64,000 bases of DNA from Sphingomonas sp. Leaf9 (GTDB lineage: Bacteria; Pseudomonadota; Alphaproteobacteria; Sphingomonadales; Sphingomonadaceae), in assembly GCF_001421355.1 (NCBI RefSeq), contig NZ_LMKC01000003.1, forward strand, positions 310,164 to 374,163, given 5' to 3'. The first letter of the stretch is position 1, and the number at the start of each line of letters is the position of its first letter. The notes under the pieces were generated by a model that saw nothing but the letters and a program-made list of their open reading frames with translations, did no database searches and had not been told where the DNA came from. Below are positions 36,833 through 45,616 of this stretch, one piece after another. The translations under genes were made by a program, and so were the position numbers.

Positions 36833-39640
36833 GTGAAGCGTTTTGCCGTGGTGAAGGCGGTCGCGTTGGCGGCGGCGGGGTTGCCGGCGCTTGCCTGGGC
36901 GAGTGAAACGCCGCTCTATCAGCCGGCACCCGCATGGGTCAGTGCGCCGCCCGCGATCCCCGCGACGCCGGTCGACGAACTGCCGCCACTGGTCCTGCTC
37001 GATTTCCAGAAGCGGATCGAAGGCGATCGGCTGACCTCCTATGTCCATCAGCGCACCCGGATCGCGAGCGCGGAGCTGTTGTCGCAGGCGGCGACGCTGA
37101 CGCTGCCATGGGCGCCGGACAAGGGCGACCTCATCATCCATGGCCTGACCATCCTGCGCGGGGACCAGCGGATCGACCTGTTGGCCAAGGGGCAGAAATT
37201 CACGGTCCTGCGCCGCGAACAGTCGCTGGAGCAGCGCGAGTTGACCGGTATCCTGACCGCGACGCTGGCGGTCGAGGGGCTGGAGGTGGGCGATCAGCTC
37301 GATCTGCGCTTCTCGGTCACGGGGCGCGATCCGGCGCTGGGCGGACGGGTGCAGGACGTGGTGCCGCTGCCCGCGCTGCCGCTGCGCATCGGGGCCGGGC
37401 GGGTACGCTACCTGTGGTCCAGCGACAGCGCGCCCAAATACAAGATCCTGGCGGACGGCGTGACCGCGACGCCGGTGCGCAAGGGCGACCTGACGGAGCT
37501 GACCCTCGCGATGCCCGCGCCTAAGCCCAAGGACATGCCCGAGGATGCACCGGCACGCTATCGCCGGCCGCCGCTGATCGAGGTGGCGAGCTTTGCCGAC
37601 TGGGCCGATGTGTCGCGGACGTTCGTACCGCTGTACAAGACCGACGGGCTGATCGCGCCGGGCAGCCCGCTGGCGAACGAGGTTGCCGCGATCCAGAAGG
37701 CGGACGCGACCCCGATCGGCCGGGCGCAGCGTGCGCTGGAGCTGGTGCAGGACAAGATCCGTTATCTCGCGGTTGGGATGGATGGCGGCAACTATGTGCC
37801 GCAAACCCCTGCAAAGACGTGGGAAGTACGCTACGGCGACTGCAAGGCAAAGACGCTGATGCTATTGGCGATGCTGCACGCCATGGGGATCGAGGCGGAG
37901 CCGGTGGTCGCCAATATCGGGCTGGGCGACGCGGTGCCGGAGCGGTTGCCGAGTGCTGCGGCATTCAACCATGTCTTCGTGCGCGCGACGATAGATGGGC
38001 AGGTGTTGTGGCTGGACGGGACGGGCAGCAACGCACGGCTGCCCGACATCCGCGACACGCCGGGCGTCGGCTATGTCCTGCCGATCCGTGCGGCCGGCGC
38101 GACGCCGATCCTGATCGAAACGCATCCCAATGCCCGCCCGATCGCCAGCGTGACGATCGTGGCGGACGAGAGCAGCGCGCTCGACCTGCCCAGCCCGATC
38201 GAGGTGACGATGGTCACGCACGGCCCGATGGCGGCGCAGTTGCGCGCGGCGAAGAGCCTGATCGGGCCGAACGAACAGCGCGACCTGATCTCGACCATCC
38301 TGCAGCAGGCGGTCGGCGAGGGGCAGTTCGCCGACGGCACAATCACGCCCGATGCCGCGAGCGGCGATGTGGTGGTGCGCGCGAAGGGGGTGGTCACCAC
38401 GAACTGGAGCATTGAGGACCGGCGGCGCAAGCGGTCGCTGGGCGGGCAGTTGGCCGACATGAACTTCGCACCCGACCGCAGCAGGCCCGACTGGAACGCC
38501 ATTCCCGTTGCCGGGTCCCCGCCGATCGGCCTGGAGCGGCATGTGCGGGTGAAGTTGCCCGATGGCGGGCGCGGCTTCACGCTGGAGGGGACGGCGGATA
38601 CCGACCAGCGGCTGGCAGGCTTCTTGGTCAAGCGCACGACGCGGCTGACGGGCGGGACGATCGCCATGGACGAGCGCTTCGACGCCACCGGTGCCGAGGT
38701 GCCGGCAACGCGGATCGCGGCGGAACGCGACGCGGTGGCGACCGCCAAGGCCAATGTGCCGCGCGTCGTCGCACCGGTCGACACGCCGCGCCGCTGGACG
38801 CTGGACAGTGCCACACTGGCAAAATCGAGCCAGGTGCAGGCGATCCGCGCCATCTTTGGCAAGGCGATCGCCGCCGATCCCGACGAGATGAGCGGGTATC
38901 AGAGCCGGGCCGCGTTCGAATCCGGCATCGGCAATTATCGCGCGTCACTGGCCGATCTGGACAAGGTGATCGCGAAGGAACCCACGGTCGAACTCTATCT
39001 GGCGCGATCCGGGGTGCACTCGAATCTGGGAGATCTTGCCACGGCGCTGGCCGATGCCGAACGCGCGCGCGCCCTCGATCCCGCAGCCGAAGGTGCGATC
39101 GAAGCGGTGGCGGAAACCCGTGCGGAGATGGGCGACCTGAAAAGCGCGATCATCCTGCTGGACGAACGCATCGCGGCGGGCGGCGAATCGCGGGTGTCGC
39201 TGCGGGAGAAGAAGGCGGAACTGCTCGGCGAATTCGGTGATCCGAAGGAGGGGATCGCGCTGTACGACACGCTGATCGCCGCCAAGCCGGGCACGCCCAC
39301 CTTGTTGAACGGGCGATGCTGGGCAAAGGGAACGCGCAACGTCATGCTCGACACGGCGCTGAAGGATTGCACGAAGGCGATCGAACTGAGCGACGATACG
39401 CTGCAGGCGCTCGATAGCCGGGCGTTGGTCTGGTATCGCATGGGGCGCTATCCCGAGGCGTTGGCCGACCTCGATACCGTACTGGCCGCCGATCCTGACA
39501 TGGCCAACAGCCTCTACCTGCGTGCGGCCGTCTACAGGGCAACGCAGCGCGATGCGGAGGCGGCGGCCGACCTGGTGCTGGCGCGCCGGATCGATCCGAC
39601 GGTCGACCGGCAATATGCGCGGTACGGGTTCAAGATGTAG
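36833..39640 (+). CDS. DUF3857 / transglutaminase-like / TPR protein, exported
   Basis: A 935-residue protein. Signal peptide MKRFAVVKAVALAAAGLPALAWA (GTG start at 36833 with GGGGGA six bases upstream). DUF3857 covers ~50-270 and a transglutaminase-like domain ~285-420. The catalytic triad is visible: C337 in RYGDCKAKT, His in FNHVFVRATI, Asp in WLDGTGS. The C-terminal ~270 residues are TPR repeats (e.g. SGVHSNLGDLATALADAERARALDP). Family members are periplasmic proteins of unknown substrate. It sits just beyond the EPS locus and ends at a hairpin shared with the polyamine gene; a link to XrtA is speculative. Confidence 0.9.
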   Translation: MKRFAVVKAVALAAAGLPALAWASETPLYQPAPAWVSAPPAIPATPVDELPPLVLLDFQKRIEGDRLTSYVHQRTRIASAELLSQAATLTLPWAPDKGDLIIHGLTILRGDQRIDLLAKGQKFTVLRREQSLEQRELTGILTATLAVEGLEVGDQLDLRFSVTGRDPALGGRVQDVVPLPALPLRIGAGRVRYLWSSDSAPKYKILADGVTATPVRKGDLTELTLAMPAPKPKDMPEDAPARYRRPPLIEVASFADWADVSRTFVPLYKTDGLIAPGSPLANEVAAIQKADATPIGRAQRALELVQDKIRYLAVGMDGGNYVPQTPAKTWEVRYGDCKAKTLMLLAMLHAMGIEAEPVVANIGLGDAVPERLPSAAAFNHVFVRATIDGQVLWLDGTGSNARLPDIRDTPGVGYVLPIRAAGATPILIETHPNARPIASVTIVADESSALDLPSPIEVTMVTHGPMAAQLRAAKSLIGPNEQRDLISTILQQAVGEGQFADGTITPDAASGDVVVRAKGVVTTNWSIEDRRRKRSLGGQLADMNFAPDRSRPDWNAIPVAGSPPIGLERHVRVKLPDGGRGFTLEGTADTDQRLAGFLVKRTTRLTGGTIAMDERFDATGAEVPATRIAAERDAVATAKANVPRVVAPVDTPRRWTLDSATLAKSSQVQAIRAIFGKAIAADPDEMSGYQSRAAFESGIGNYRASLADLDKVIAKEPTVELYLARSGVHSNLGDLATALADAERARALDPAAEGAIEAVAETRAEMGDLKSAIILLDERIAAGGESRVSLREKKAELLGEFGDPKEGIALYDTLIAAKPGTPTLLNGRCWAKGTRNVMLDTALKDCTKAIELSDDTLQALDSRALVWYRMGRYPEALADLDTVLAADPDMANSLYLRAAVYRATQRDAEAAADLVLARRIDPTVDRQYARYGFKM

Positions 39641-39661
39641 GGCGCTGCCGGCCCAAACGAA

Positions 39662-39691
39662 AAACGGCGGGGGATCGCTCCCCCGCCGTTT
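39662..39691. terminator. Bidirectional intrinsic terminator
   Basis: Perfect 13-bp arms AAACGGCGGGGGA / TCCCCCGCCGTTT with a 4-base loop, with A-rich and T-rich flanks on both sides. It separates the convergent TPR gene (stop 39640) and deoxyhypusine-synthase-like gene (stop 39716). Confidence 0.9.
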
Positions 39692-39715
39692 CGGTATCCG
39701 GGCTGTGTCGACCGA

Positions 39716-40768
39716 TCAGTCGAACATCTTGCCGAACGCGCGCTTCGCACGGTTCTTCCACGCGCCGCGGTGATATGCGTCGGAGGCGAGGAGCGGCATG
39801 ACCGACCCGGCTTCGGCGAAGACCATCTGTTCGAGCGCTGTGTCGACCTTGCCCCAGCTGGCCGCTTCCTTCAGCGTCGACGACGAGCAGGCACCGTCGC
39901 GCACGTCGGCGACGGTGATCTGCACCGCGTACTTGTGCATCTCGACATCGTCATGGCCGAGGATTTCGGCGCAGACGACGGTGTCCTGGATGAAGTTCTT
40001 CGGCACGCCGCCGCCGATCATCAGCAGGCCGGTGGTACCCGCCTTGATCTTGATGTCGGTCAGTTCGCGGAAGTCGGCGATGGCGTCGAGCACCATGTAT
40101 GGCTTGCCTTCCTTCGCGCGGTCGACCTGATGCTTGACCAGGCCGAACCCGGCCGAGCTGTCGACGAACGCCGGGCAGAAGATCGGCACGTCATGCTCAT
40201 AGGCGAGCTTGACGAGGCTATTTTCCTTCTTGCCGTGCTCCGACAGATACTTGCCCATCTCGCGGATGAACGCGCGCGACGAATAGGCCTTCGGCTCGAG
40301 CGAATTGGCGATCTCACCGATGGTGTGGTCGCAATCCTGCAGCTGCTCTTCGTCGATGTACGTATCGTAGATGCGGTCGATGTAGAGCGAGCGCAGCACG
40401 TTGTCGTCGGGAATTTCCAGCGCCTGATAGTGCTTGTGGCCAAGCCCTTCGAAGAAATCCATGTCGACGATCGACGCGCCGGTGGCGACCACGCCGTCGA
40501 TCATGTTCGAGCGCAGCAGCTCAGCATACAGGTCCATGCAGCCGCCGGCCGAGGTCGACCCGGCGATCACGAGGAAGATCGAGCAGTCCTTGTCCTCCAG
40601 CATCTGGTTGTAGATGCGGGTGGCGCGCGCGAGGTCGCGGCTGGTGAAGCTCATCTTGCCCATGGCGTCGATGATCGGGCGGGCGTCGAACTTGGTGATG
40701 TCGACATGCTCGACGGTGGTCGAAAGCAGTTCCGCCTTGCGGGTGTCGTTGATCGTCGTGTCGGTCAT
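39716..40768 (-). CDS. deoxyhypusine synthase-like protein (probable homospermidine-forming enzyme)
   Basis: A 350-residue member of the deoxyhypusine synthase fold. NAD-binding motif VIAGSTSAGG, cofactor pocket LLMIGGGVPKNF, and catalytic lysine K307 in EAASWGKVDT are all present, so the enzyme is probably active. Bacteria lack eIF5A, so the eukaryotic protein substrate is absent. Related enzymes (plant homospermidine synthase arose from this family) use putrescine as acceptor. Next to an ornithine decarboxylase, and in a group rich in homospermidine, synthesis of homospermidine from putrescine is the best inference. Follows the decarboxylase on the same strand after 184 bases. Confidence 0.9.
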   Translation of the reverse strand: MTDTTINDTRKAELLSTTVEHVDITKFDARPIIDAMGKMSFTSRDLARATRIYNQMLEDKDCSIFLVIAGSTSAGGCMDLYAELLRSNMIDGVVATGASIVDMDFFEGLGHKHYQALEIPDDNVLRSLYIDRIYDTYIDEEQLQDCDHTIGEIANSLEPKAYSSRAFIREMGKYLSEHGKKENSLVKLAYEHDVPIFCPAFVDSSAGFGLVKHQVDRAKEGKPYMVLDAIADFRELTDIKIKAGTTGLLMIGGGVPKNFIQDTVVCAEILGHDDVEMHKYAVQITVADVRDGACSSSTLKEAASWGKVDTALEQMVFAEAGSVMPLLASDAYHRGAWKNRAKRAFGKMFD

Positions 40769-40886
40769 GATGGTCCCATCATCATCGATAAGCCGTCGTC
40801 GTTATGGGGACGCGGAAACCCGGTTTGGCCTCCTGCCCACGGATGCGGGAGGAGCCGATGGCGGTCGCATAGCGGCAAAGCCATGC

Positions 40887-40932
40887 AAAGCCCACCCCCG
40901 GCCCCTCCCGCGATTTGCGGGAAGGGGGAGGT
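40887..40932. repeat. GC-rich hairpin repeat between the two polyamine genes
   Basis: AAAGCCCACCCCCGGCCCCT followed by CCCGC/GCGGG arms around GATTT and a GGGGGAGGTG tail. A short relative of the larger C/G-rich repeats at 48930 and 50488. It may attenuate readthrough from the decarboxylase gene into the synthase-like gene. Confidence 0.55.
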
Positions 40933-40952
40933 GGTCGGTTAGGGGAGGCTGG

Positions 40953-42224
40953 TTACAGCTTGACGACGTTGTTCGACACGAACGCCGGAACCGGATCGAG
41001 TTCGATGTACATCGATTCCATCGGTTCGTCGTCGGTCGCGACGGTCTCACCATTGCCGAAACCGTTGAACGCGGTGCGCATGGCCGAACCATAGGCGCCG
41101 AGCATGCCGACTTCGAAATAGTCGCCGCTGCGCGTATCGGCCGGAAGCGGGAACGGGCCCTTCATCTGGTCGATATCGTCGCAGGTCGGACCCCAGAAGC
41201 TGAAGTCCATGTCGCGGGCGTCCGATTCCGGCTGCCGCAGCAGCTGCACCGGATATTTCCAGCCGATATGCGCCGCATCGAACAACGAGCCATAGGCGCC
41301 GTCGTTGATGAACAGCTCGGCACCGCGACGATGTTCGACGCGCACGACGACCGAGGCATATTCGGCGCATAGCGCACGACCCGGTTCGGCCCAGAGTTCG
41401 GCCGAATAGCTGACCGGCAGGCTTTCGAACGCGCGGTGGATCGTTTCGAAGAAACGCTCCAGCGGCGGCGGGGTCATGCCCGGATAGCGCGACGGGAAGC
41501 CACCACCGACATCGATCACGTCGACGGTAACGCCCGCATCGACGATGGCGGCGCGCACGCGCTCCATCGCATTGGCATAGGCGTCAGGGGCCATCGTCTG
41601 GCTGCCGACATGGAAGCAGATGCCCAAAGCATCGGCGACCTGGCGGGTTGCCATCAGCAGCTGCCGGGCGTCTGCTTGGCCGACGCCGAACTTCGACCCG
41701 AGCGACAGCTTCGCATATTCCGACGAAACGCGCATCCGGACGCACAGCGTAAGGTCGGTTGCGCCGTCGGTCGCGGCGACGATCTTTTCGAGCTCATCCA
41801 TGCTGTCGAGCGAGAAGGTGCGCACGCCATGCTCGAAATAGGCTTCGGCAATCGCTTCCGGCGCCTTGATCGGGTGCATGAAGTGGCAGGTCGCTTCCGG
41901 CAGCGTCGCCTTCACCAGACGCACTTCGCCGATCGACGCGGTGTCATAGTGGGCGATGCCGTTGTCCCATAGGACACGGAGCAGGTCGGGCGACGGGTTC
42001 GCCTTTACCGCATACATTGAGCGCCCCGGAAACTTCTCTACGAAGAATCGGGCTGCGCGCGCTGCGGCGTGCGGGCGAACGAGCGTAACCGGTTCGACCG
42101 GCCGGCGCTCTGCAATGTCGATCCCGCGCTCGAAGGAGGAGTCACGGGCGATAAAGGGGGCAGCTAGCCCCAGCGCGCTATAGTGCTTGGCCAATTCAAG
42201 GGACCTCCAATTGCCTTTCGGCAT
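40953..42224 (-). CDS. ornithine decarboxylase (fold III, alanine-racemase type)
   Basis: A 423-residue PLP decarboxylase making putrescine. PLP lysine K74 in YAVKANPSPD, glycine loop VDVIDVGGGFPSRYPG, active-site Cys in WGPTCDDIDQM and closing Asp/Glu region AYGSAMRTAFNGFG match the bacterial ornithine (possibly lysine) decarboxylase group. The start is uncertain: ATG at 42222-42224 is used, but TTG at 42194 has a strong GGAGG nine bases before it and would drop 10 residues. It feeds putrescine to the downstream synthase-like enzyme. Divergent from the threonine-dehydratase-like gene. Confidence 0.93.
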   Translation of the reverse strand: MPKGNWRSLELAKHYSALGLAAPFIARDSSFERGIDIAERRPVEPVTLVRPHAAARAARFFVEKFPGRSMYAVKANPSPDLLRVLWDNGIAHYDTASIGEVRLVKATLPEATCHFMHPIKAPEAIAEAYFEHGVRTFSLDSMDELEKIVAATDGATDLTLCVRMRVSSEYAKLSLGSKFGVGQADARQLLMATRQVADALGICFHVGSQTMAPDAYANAMERVRAAIVDAGVTVDVIDVGGGFPSRYPGMTPPPLERFFETIHRAFESLPVSYSAELWAEPGRALCAEYASVVVRVEHRRGAELFINDGAYGSLFDAAHIGWKYPVQLLRQPESDARDMDFSFWGPTCDDIDQMKGPFPLPADTRSGDYFEVGMLGAYGSAMRTAFNGFGNGETVATDDEPMESMYIELDPVPAFVSNNVVKL

Positions 42225-42333
42225 ACGGTGACAAAAGCTGCCTTGCGGTTGGAAGTCCCATGGGGCAGCGGAGGCGCGATCTATGACCGACAAACCTTGA
42301 TGTAAAGTGTTTGTGCGGCGGAAAGTGTAATTT

Positions 42334-43296
42334 ATGACGATTATGCGACAACCCACCCGAGCCGGCGTCCGCGACGCCGCCGCAAAGATCGCGGAAATCC
42401 TGCCGCCGTCACCGTTAATGGTACGGGAAATCAATGGCTTGGCCGTAGCTTTCCAGATGGAGGCGTTGCAGCCGGTCGGCGCATTCAAACTGCGCGGCGC
42501 ATGGCATCGTTTGACCGCTTTGGACGACGAATCGCGGGCGCGCGGTGTCGTTGCGTTCTCGTCGGGTAATCATGCGCAAGGGGTCGCGTGGGCGGCGAAA
42601 CGGCTGGGCATCGCCGCGACAATCGTGATGCCGTCGGACGCCCCGCAGGCGAAGCTGGCGGCGACGTTGGCGCTGGGCGCGGAGGTCGTCCGCTATGACC
42701 GCGCGACCGAGAGCCGGGAGAAGATCGCGGCGCATCTGGCCCATGCGCGTGGTGCCGTGCTGGTGCCGAGCTTCGATGATGCCTGGGTGATCGAGGGGCA
42801 GGGATCGGCCGGGATCGAGGCGGCGGCGCAGATGGCGGCGGCAGGGCTGCCCGCGCCGACGCGCGCCGTGGTGCCCTGCGGTGGCGGTGGATTGGCCGCC
42901 GGGATCGCGCTGGCGCTGCCCGACGCAGAGGTGGTGACGGTTGAGCCGGAGGGCTGGGACGACATGCGCCGCAGCCTGGAGGCGGGATGGATCGAACCGG
43001 TTGGTGATGCGCCGCCGCCGACCGCCTGCGACGCCCTGCAGACCATGCGCGTGGCCGAGCGGACGTTCGACGTGTTGTCGCGGCGCGGCGCGACCGGGGT
43101 GGCGGTCAGCGAGGGGGACATTGGCGAGGCGCAGCGCTGGGCGATGCGGCACCTGCGTACGGTGGTCGAACCGGGGGGGGCGGTGGCGCTGGCCGCGATC
43201 CTGTCGCGGCGGGTGGCGGTGGTGCCGGGGACGCTGGTGCTGGTGTCCGGCGGCAATGTCGATGCCGCCGCCTATGCAAAGGTGCTGGCAGCATGA
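42334..43296 (+). CDS. threonine dehydratase / serine racemase-like PLP enzyme
   Basis: A 320-residue fold type II PLP enzyme. Schiff-base lysine K52 in PVGAFKLRGAWH, SSGNHAQGVAWAAK, phosphate-binding CGGGGLAAG and C-terminal SGGNVD all present. Lacks the ACT regulatory domain of biosynthetic IlvA, so it is a catabolic-type threonine/serine dehydratase or a 3-hydroxyaspartate/serine racemase-like enzyme; sequence alone cannot choose. Its stop overlaps a 55-codon membrane protein gene as ATGA. Confidence 0.9.
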   Translation: MTIMRQPTRAGVRDAAAKIAEILPPSPLMVREINGLAVAFQMEALQPVGAFKLRGAWHRLTALDDESRARGVVAFSSGNHAQGVAWAAKRLGIAATIVMPSDAPQAKLAATLALGAEVVRYDRATESREKIAAHLAHARGAVLVPSFDDAWVIEGQGSAGIEAAAQMAAAGLPAPTRAVVPCGGGGLAAGIALALPDAEVVTVEPEGWDDMRRSLEAGWIEPVGDAPPPTACDALQTMRVAERTFDVLSRRGATGVAVSEGDIGEAQRWAMRHLRTVVEPGGAVALAAILSRRVAVVPGTLVLVSGGNVDAAAYAKVLAA

Positions 43297-43460
43297 CGCA
43301 GGGGCCGGCGGGGACGCTCCTCGCGATCCTGATGCTGGTCGCGGGGTTGCTGGTGGTGTTCGGCGTCAGGATGATCGCGCGCGGTGAACGGCGCAACGGC
43401 AGTCTGATGATCGTGTGCGCCGTCGTGATGATCGGGAACGTCGCGATCTGGACGGTGTAG
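43293..43460 (+). CDS. small two-helix membrane protein
   Basis: A 55-residue open frame with ATG overlapping the dehydratase stop. Two hydrophobic helices, LLAILMLVAGLLVVFGV and MIVCAVVMIGNVAIW, are joined by the basic loop RMIARGERRNGS, giving a hairpin with a positively charged, probably cytosolic, loop. No known family recognised. The coupled start and clean two-TM layout argue for a real gene despite its size. Confidence 0.65.
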   Translation: MTQGPAGTLLAILMLVAGLLVVFGVRMIARGERRNGSLMIVCAVVMIGNVAIWTV

Positions 43461-43468
43461 CCAACCGT

Positions 43469-43723
43469 TTACTGGGCGCCGGGGCGGTTTACCCGCTGCG
43501 ACAGCGCCCGTTCGCTGTTGCCGGCATTGGCCGCGTCGATCTGCGCCCACTCCGCCTTGGTATGGCAGATTTTGCGCGTCATGTTGGAGCCGAGCGGGAC
43601 TTCACGGCGGCAGATGGGCTTTTCCGGCGGCTGGGCCGGAGCGGCAGGTGCCTGGGCGGCACCGAAAATGAGCAGGAACGTCAGCATGTTGCGGGTGGTC
43701 CGACGAGAGGATGTCGGTGGCAT
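43469..43723 (-). CDS. small secreted protein of unknown function
   Basis: An 84-residue protein with an N-terminal RR-bearing leader and hydrophobic run MLTFLLIFGAAQAPAAPA, then a short mature part with two cysteines (PICRREVPLGSNM, RKICHTKAEWAQID) that could form one disulfide. The ICHTKAEW type of motif recurs in small sphingomonad proteins, from memory. ATG at 43721-43723 is chosen because it supplies a charged signal n-region; ATG at 43687 is an alternative. No clear ribosome binding site. Confidence 0.55.
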   Translation of the reverse strand: MPPTSSRRTTRNMLTFLLIFGAAQAPAAPAQPPEKPICRREVPLGSNMTRKICHTKAEWAQIDAANAGNSERALSQRVNRPGAQ

Positions 43724-43868
43724 CCTATGTCGGCGATGCAATATGGCAAGCATGTTTTGGCGGACGGGCGCGACGCGGCTCTGCCGCGTCGTCGGTCGTC
43801 GCTTGGGCGACGCCGGCCGGTCTCGCCGCCGGGCGCGGATTAGCGGCGCTAATCCGCTGCAGCGAGCC

Positions 43869-44525
43869 TCACTTGATCGGCGAGTTCGGGTCCAGCCGCA
43901 TGTCCAGATACTTGTCCACGCTGCCCATCAGTTCGGGCATTTCGTTCTGGAAGAAATGGTTCGCGCCGGGGATCACGTCGTGATGGATCGTGATGTGGCG
44001 CTGGGTGCGCAGCTTGTCGACCAGCTTCTGCGTGGCGACCGGCGTCACCACCTCGTCCGCGTCGCCCTGGATGATGATGCCCGACGAGGGGCAGGGCGCG
44101 AGGAAGGTGAAGTCGTACATGTTGGCCGGCGGCGCGATCGAGATGAAGCCGCGGATTTCGGGGCGGCGCATCAGCAGCTGCATCCCGATCCACGCGCCGA
44201 AGCTGACGCCCGCGATCCACGTCGTCTGCGCTTCGGGGTGGAAGCTCTGCACCCAGTCGAGCGCGGACGCCGCGTCCGACAGCTCGCCGACGCCGTTGTC
44301 GAACGTGCCCTGGCTCTTGCCTACGCCGCGGAAGTTGAAGCGCAGCGTTGCAAAGCCGCGGCGCTGGAACGTCTTGTAGAGTTCCTGGACGATGCGGTTG
44401 TTCATCGTGCCGCCCGACGAGGGGTGCGGGTGCAGGATCATCGCGACAGGTGCGCGCGGGCGCGGTGCCGGGGCGAACCGCCCTTCCAGTCGACCTTCGG
44501 GACCGGGGAAGATGACTTCTGGCAT
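43869..44525 (-). CDS. alpha/beta hydrolase (COG2945-type)
   Basis: A 218-residue cytosolic hydrolase. MILHPHPSSGGTMNN, RFNFRGVGKSQG, nucleophile elbow AGVSFGAWIG, Asp in QGDADEVV and His in PGANHFF give a complete Ser-Asp-His triad. Substrate unknown. AGGA precedes the ATG at 44523-44525. It is divergent from the desulfurase gene by 86 bases. The longer open frame upstream is not family-like. Confidence 0.9.
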   Translation of the reverse strand: MPEVIFPGPEGRLEGRFAPAPRPRAPVAMILHPHPSSGGTMNNRIVQELYKTFQRRGFATLRFNFRGVGKSQGTFDNGVGELSDAASALDWVQSFHPEAQTTWIAGVSFGAWIGMQLLMRRPEIRGFISIAPPANMYDFTFLAPCPSSGIIIQGDADEVVTPVATQKLVDKLRTQRHITIHHDVIPGANHFFQNEMPELMGSVDKYLDMRLDPNSPIK

Positions 44526-44611
44526 GGGACGTCCTGTTATGATCTGGGCGCGCGGATGGCGCGACGGGAGTTGCCGGCTATATAGGCGGACGCAATCGGA
44601 ACGGAAGTGTT

Positions 44612-45616
44612 TTGACGACCCGCATCTATCTCGACCATGCCGCGACCACCCCGATGCGGCCCGAAGCGATCGCCGCCGTGGCCGGGGGCATGGCGCGCTG
44701 GGCCAACCCGTCGAGCCCCCATGCGGAGGGGCGCGCGGCACGGCGGGCGCTGGAGGATGCGCGGGCGCGGATCGCCACTGCGTTGGGTTGGGACGGCGAA
44801 GTGATCCTGACCAGCGGGGCGAGCGAGGCACTGGCCATCGCGCTGCGCGGGCATGACGCGGTGGCGTCGAGCGTCGAGCATGATGCGGTACTGCGGGTCG
44901 TGGGCGGCGATCGGATGCCGGTGGGGTCCGATGGCCGGATCGATCCGGCGGGGGTGCCGGAAGGTCGCCGCGTGGCGGTGCAGTCGGCCAATAGCGAGAC
45001 CGGCGTGTTGCAGCCGCTGGCCGAGGTGGCGGCGCGTGCGGGCGTGCTGGTCGCCGATTGTTCGCAGAGCGCGGGCAAGCTGGACCTGCCGGACGCCGAC
45101 CTGATCGTGGTGTCGGCGCACAAGCTGGGGGGGCCGCCGGGCATCGGGGCGCTGCTGGTGCGCGACTTCGCGCTGCTGACGCCGACCGGTGGGCAGGAAC
45201 AGGGCTATCGCGGCGGGACGGAGAACCTGCCGGGGGCGCTGGGCTTTGCCGCCGCGCTGGAGGCGCCGCGCGACTGGTTCAAGCGGGCGGCGGTGTTGCG
45301 GGCCGGCCTCGATGCGAAGATCCGCGCCGGGGGTGGGGAGATCGTGGCGGACGCCTCCCCTCGGATCGCCACCATTGCCGCCTATCGCCTGCCCGGACGG
45401 TCGGCGGCGGCGCAGCTGATGCGGCTCGACAGCGCCGGCTTTGCGGTGTCGGCAGGAAGCGCATGTTCGTCGGGCACGCTTAAGACCAGCCACGTACTGT
45501 CGGCGATGGGGATGGATGCGAAGGCGGCGAGCGAGGTGATCCGGGTCAGCGTCGGGTGGAATACCACGGCGGCGGAGGTCGACGCCTTTGCCGCCGCATG
45601 GAGCGCGATGGCGTGA
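44612..45616 (+). CDS. cysteine desulfurase-like aminotransferase, copy 1
   Basis: A 334-residue class V PLP enzyme. N-terminal IYLDHAATTPMRPEA, stacking His in SSVEHDAVL (H90), PLP lysine K171 in VVSAHKLGGPPG and active-site cysteine C285 in SAGSACSSGT are all conserved, so it should release sulfur from cysteine. Shorter than typical IscS (~400), with a reduced middle region. TTG start at 44612 with GGAAG seven bases upstream. Its end overlaps copy 2 by 19 bases. No iscU or sufU is nearby. Confidence 0.88.
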   Translation: MTTRIYLDHAATTPMRPEAIAAVAGGMARWANPSSPHAEGRAARRALEDARARIATALGWDGEVILTSGASEALAIALRGHDAVASSVEHDAVLRVVGGDRMPVGSDGRIDPAGVPEGRRVAVQSANSETGVLQPLAEVAARAGVLVADCSQSAGKLDLPDADLIVVSAHKLGGPPGIGALLVRDFALLTPTGGQEQGYRGGTENLPGALGFAAALEAPRDWFKRAAVLRAGLDAKIRAGGGEIVADASPRIATIAAYRLPGRSAAAQLMRLDSAGFAVSAGSACSSGTLKTSHVLSAMGMDAKAASEVIRVSVGWNTTAAEVDAFAAAWSAMA

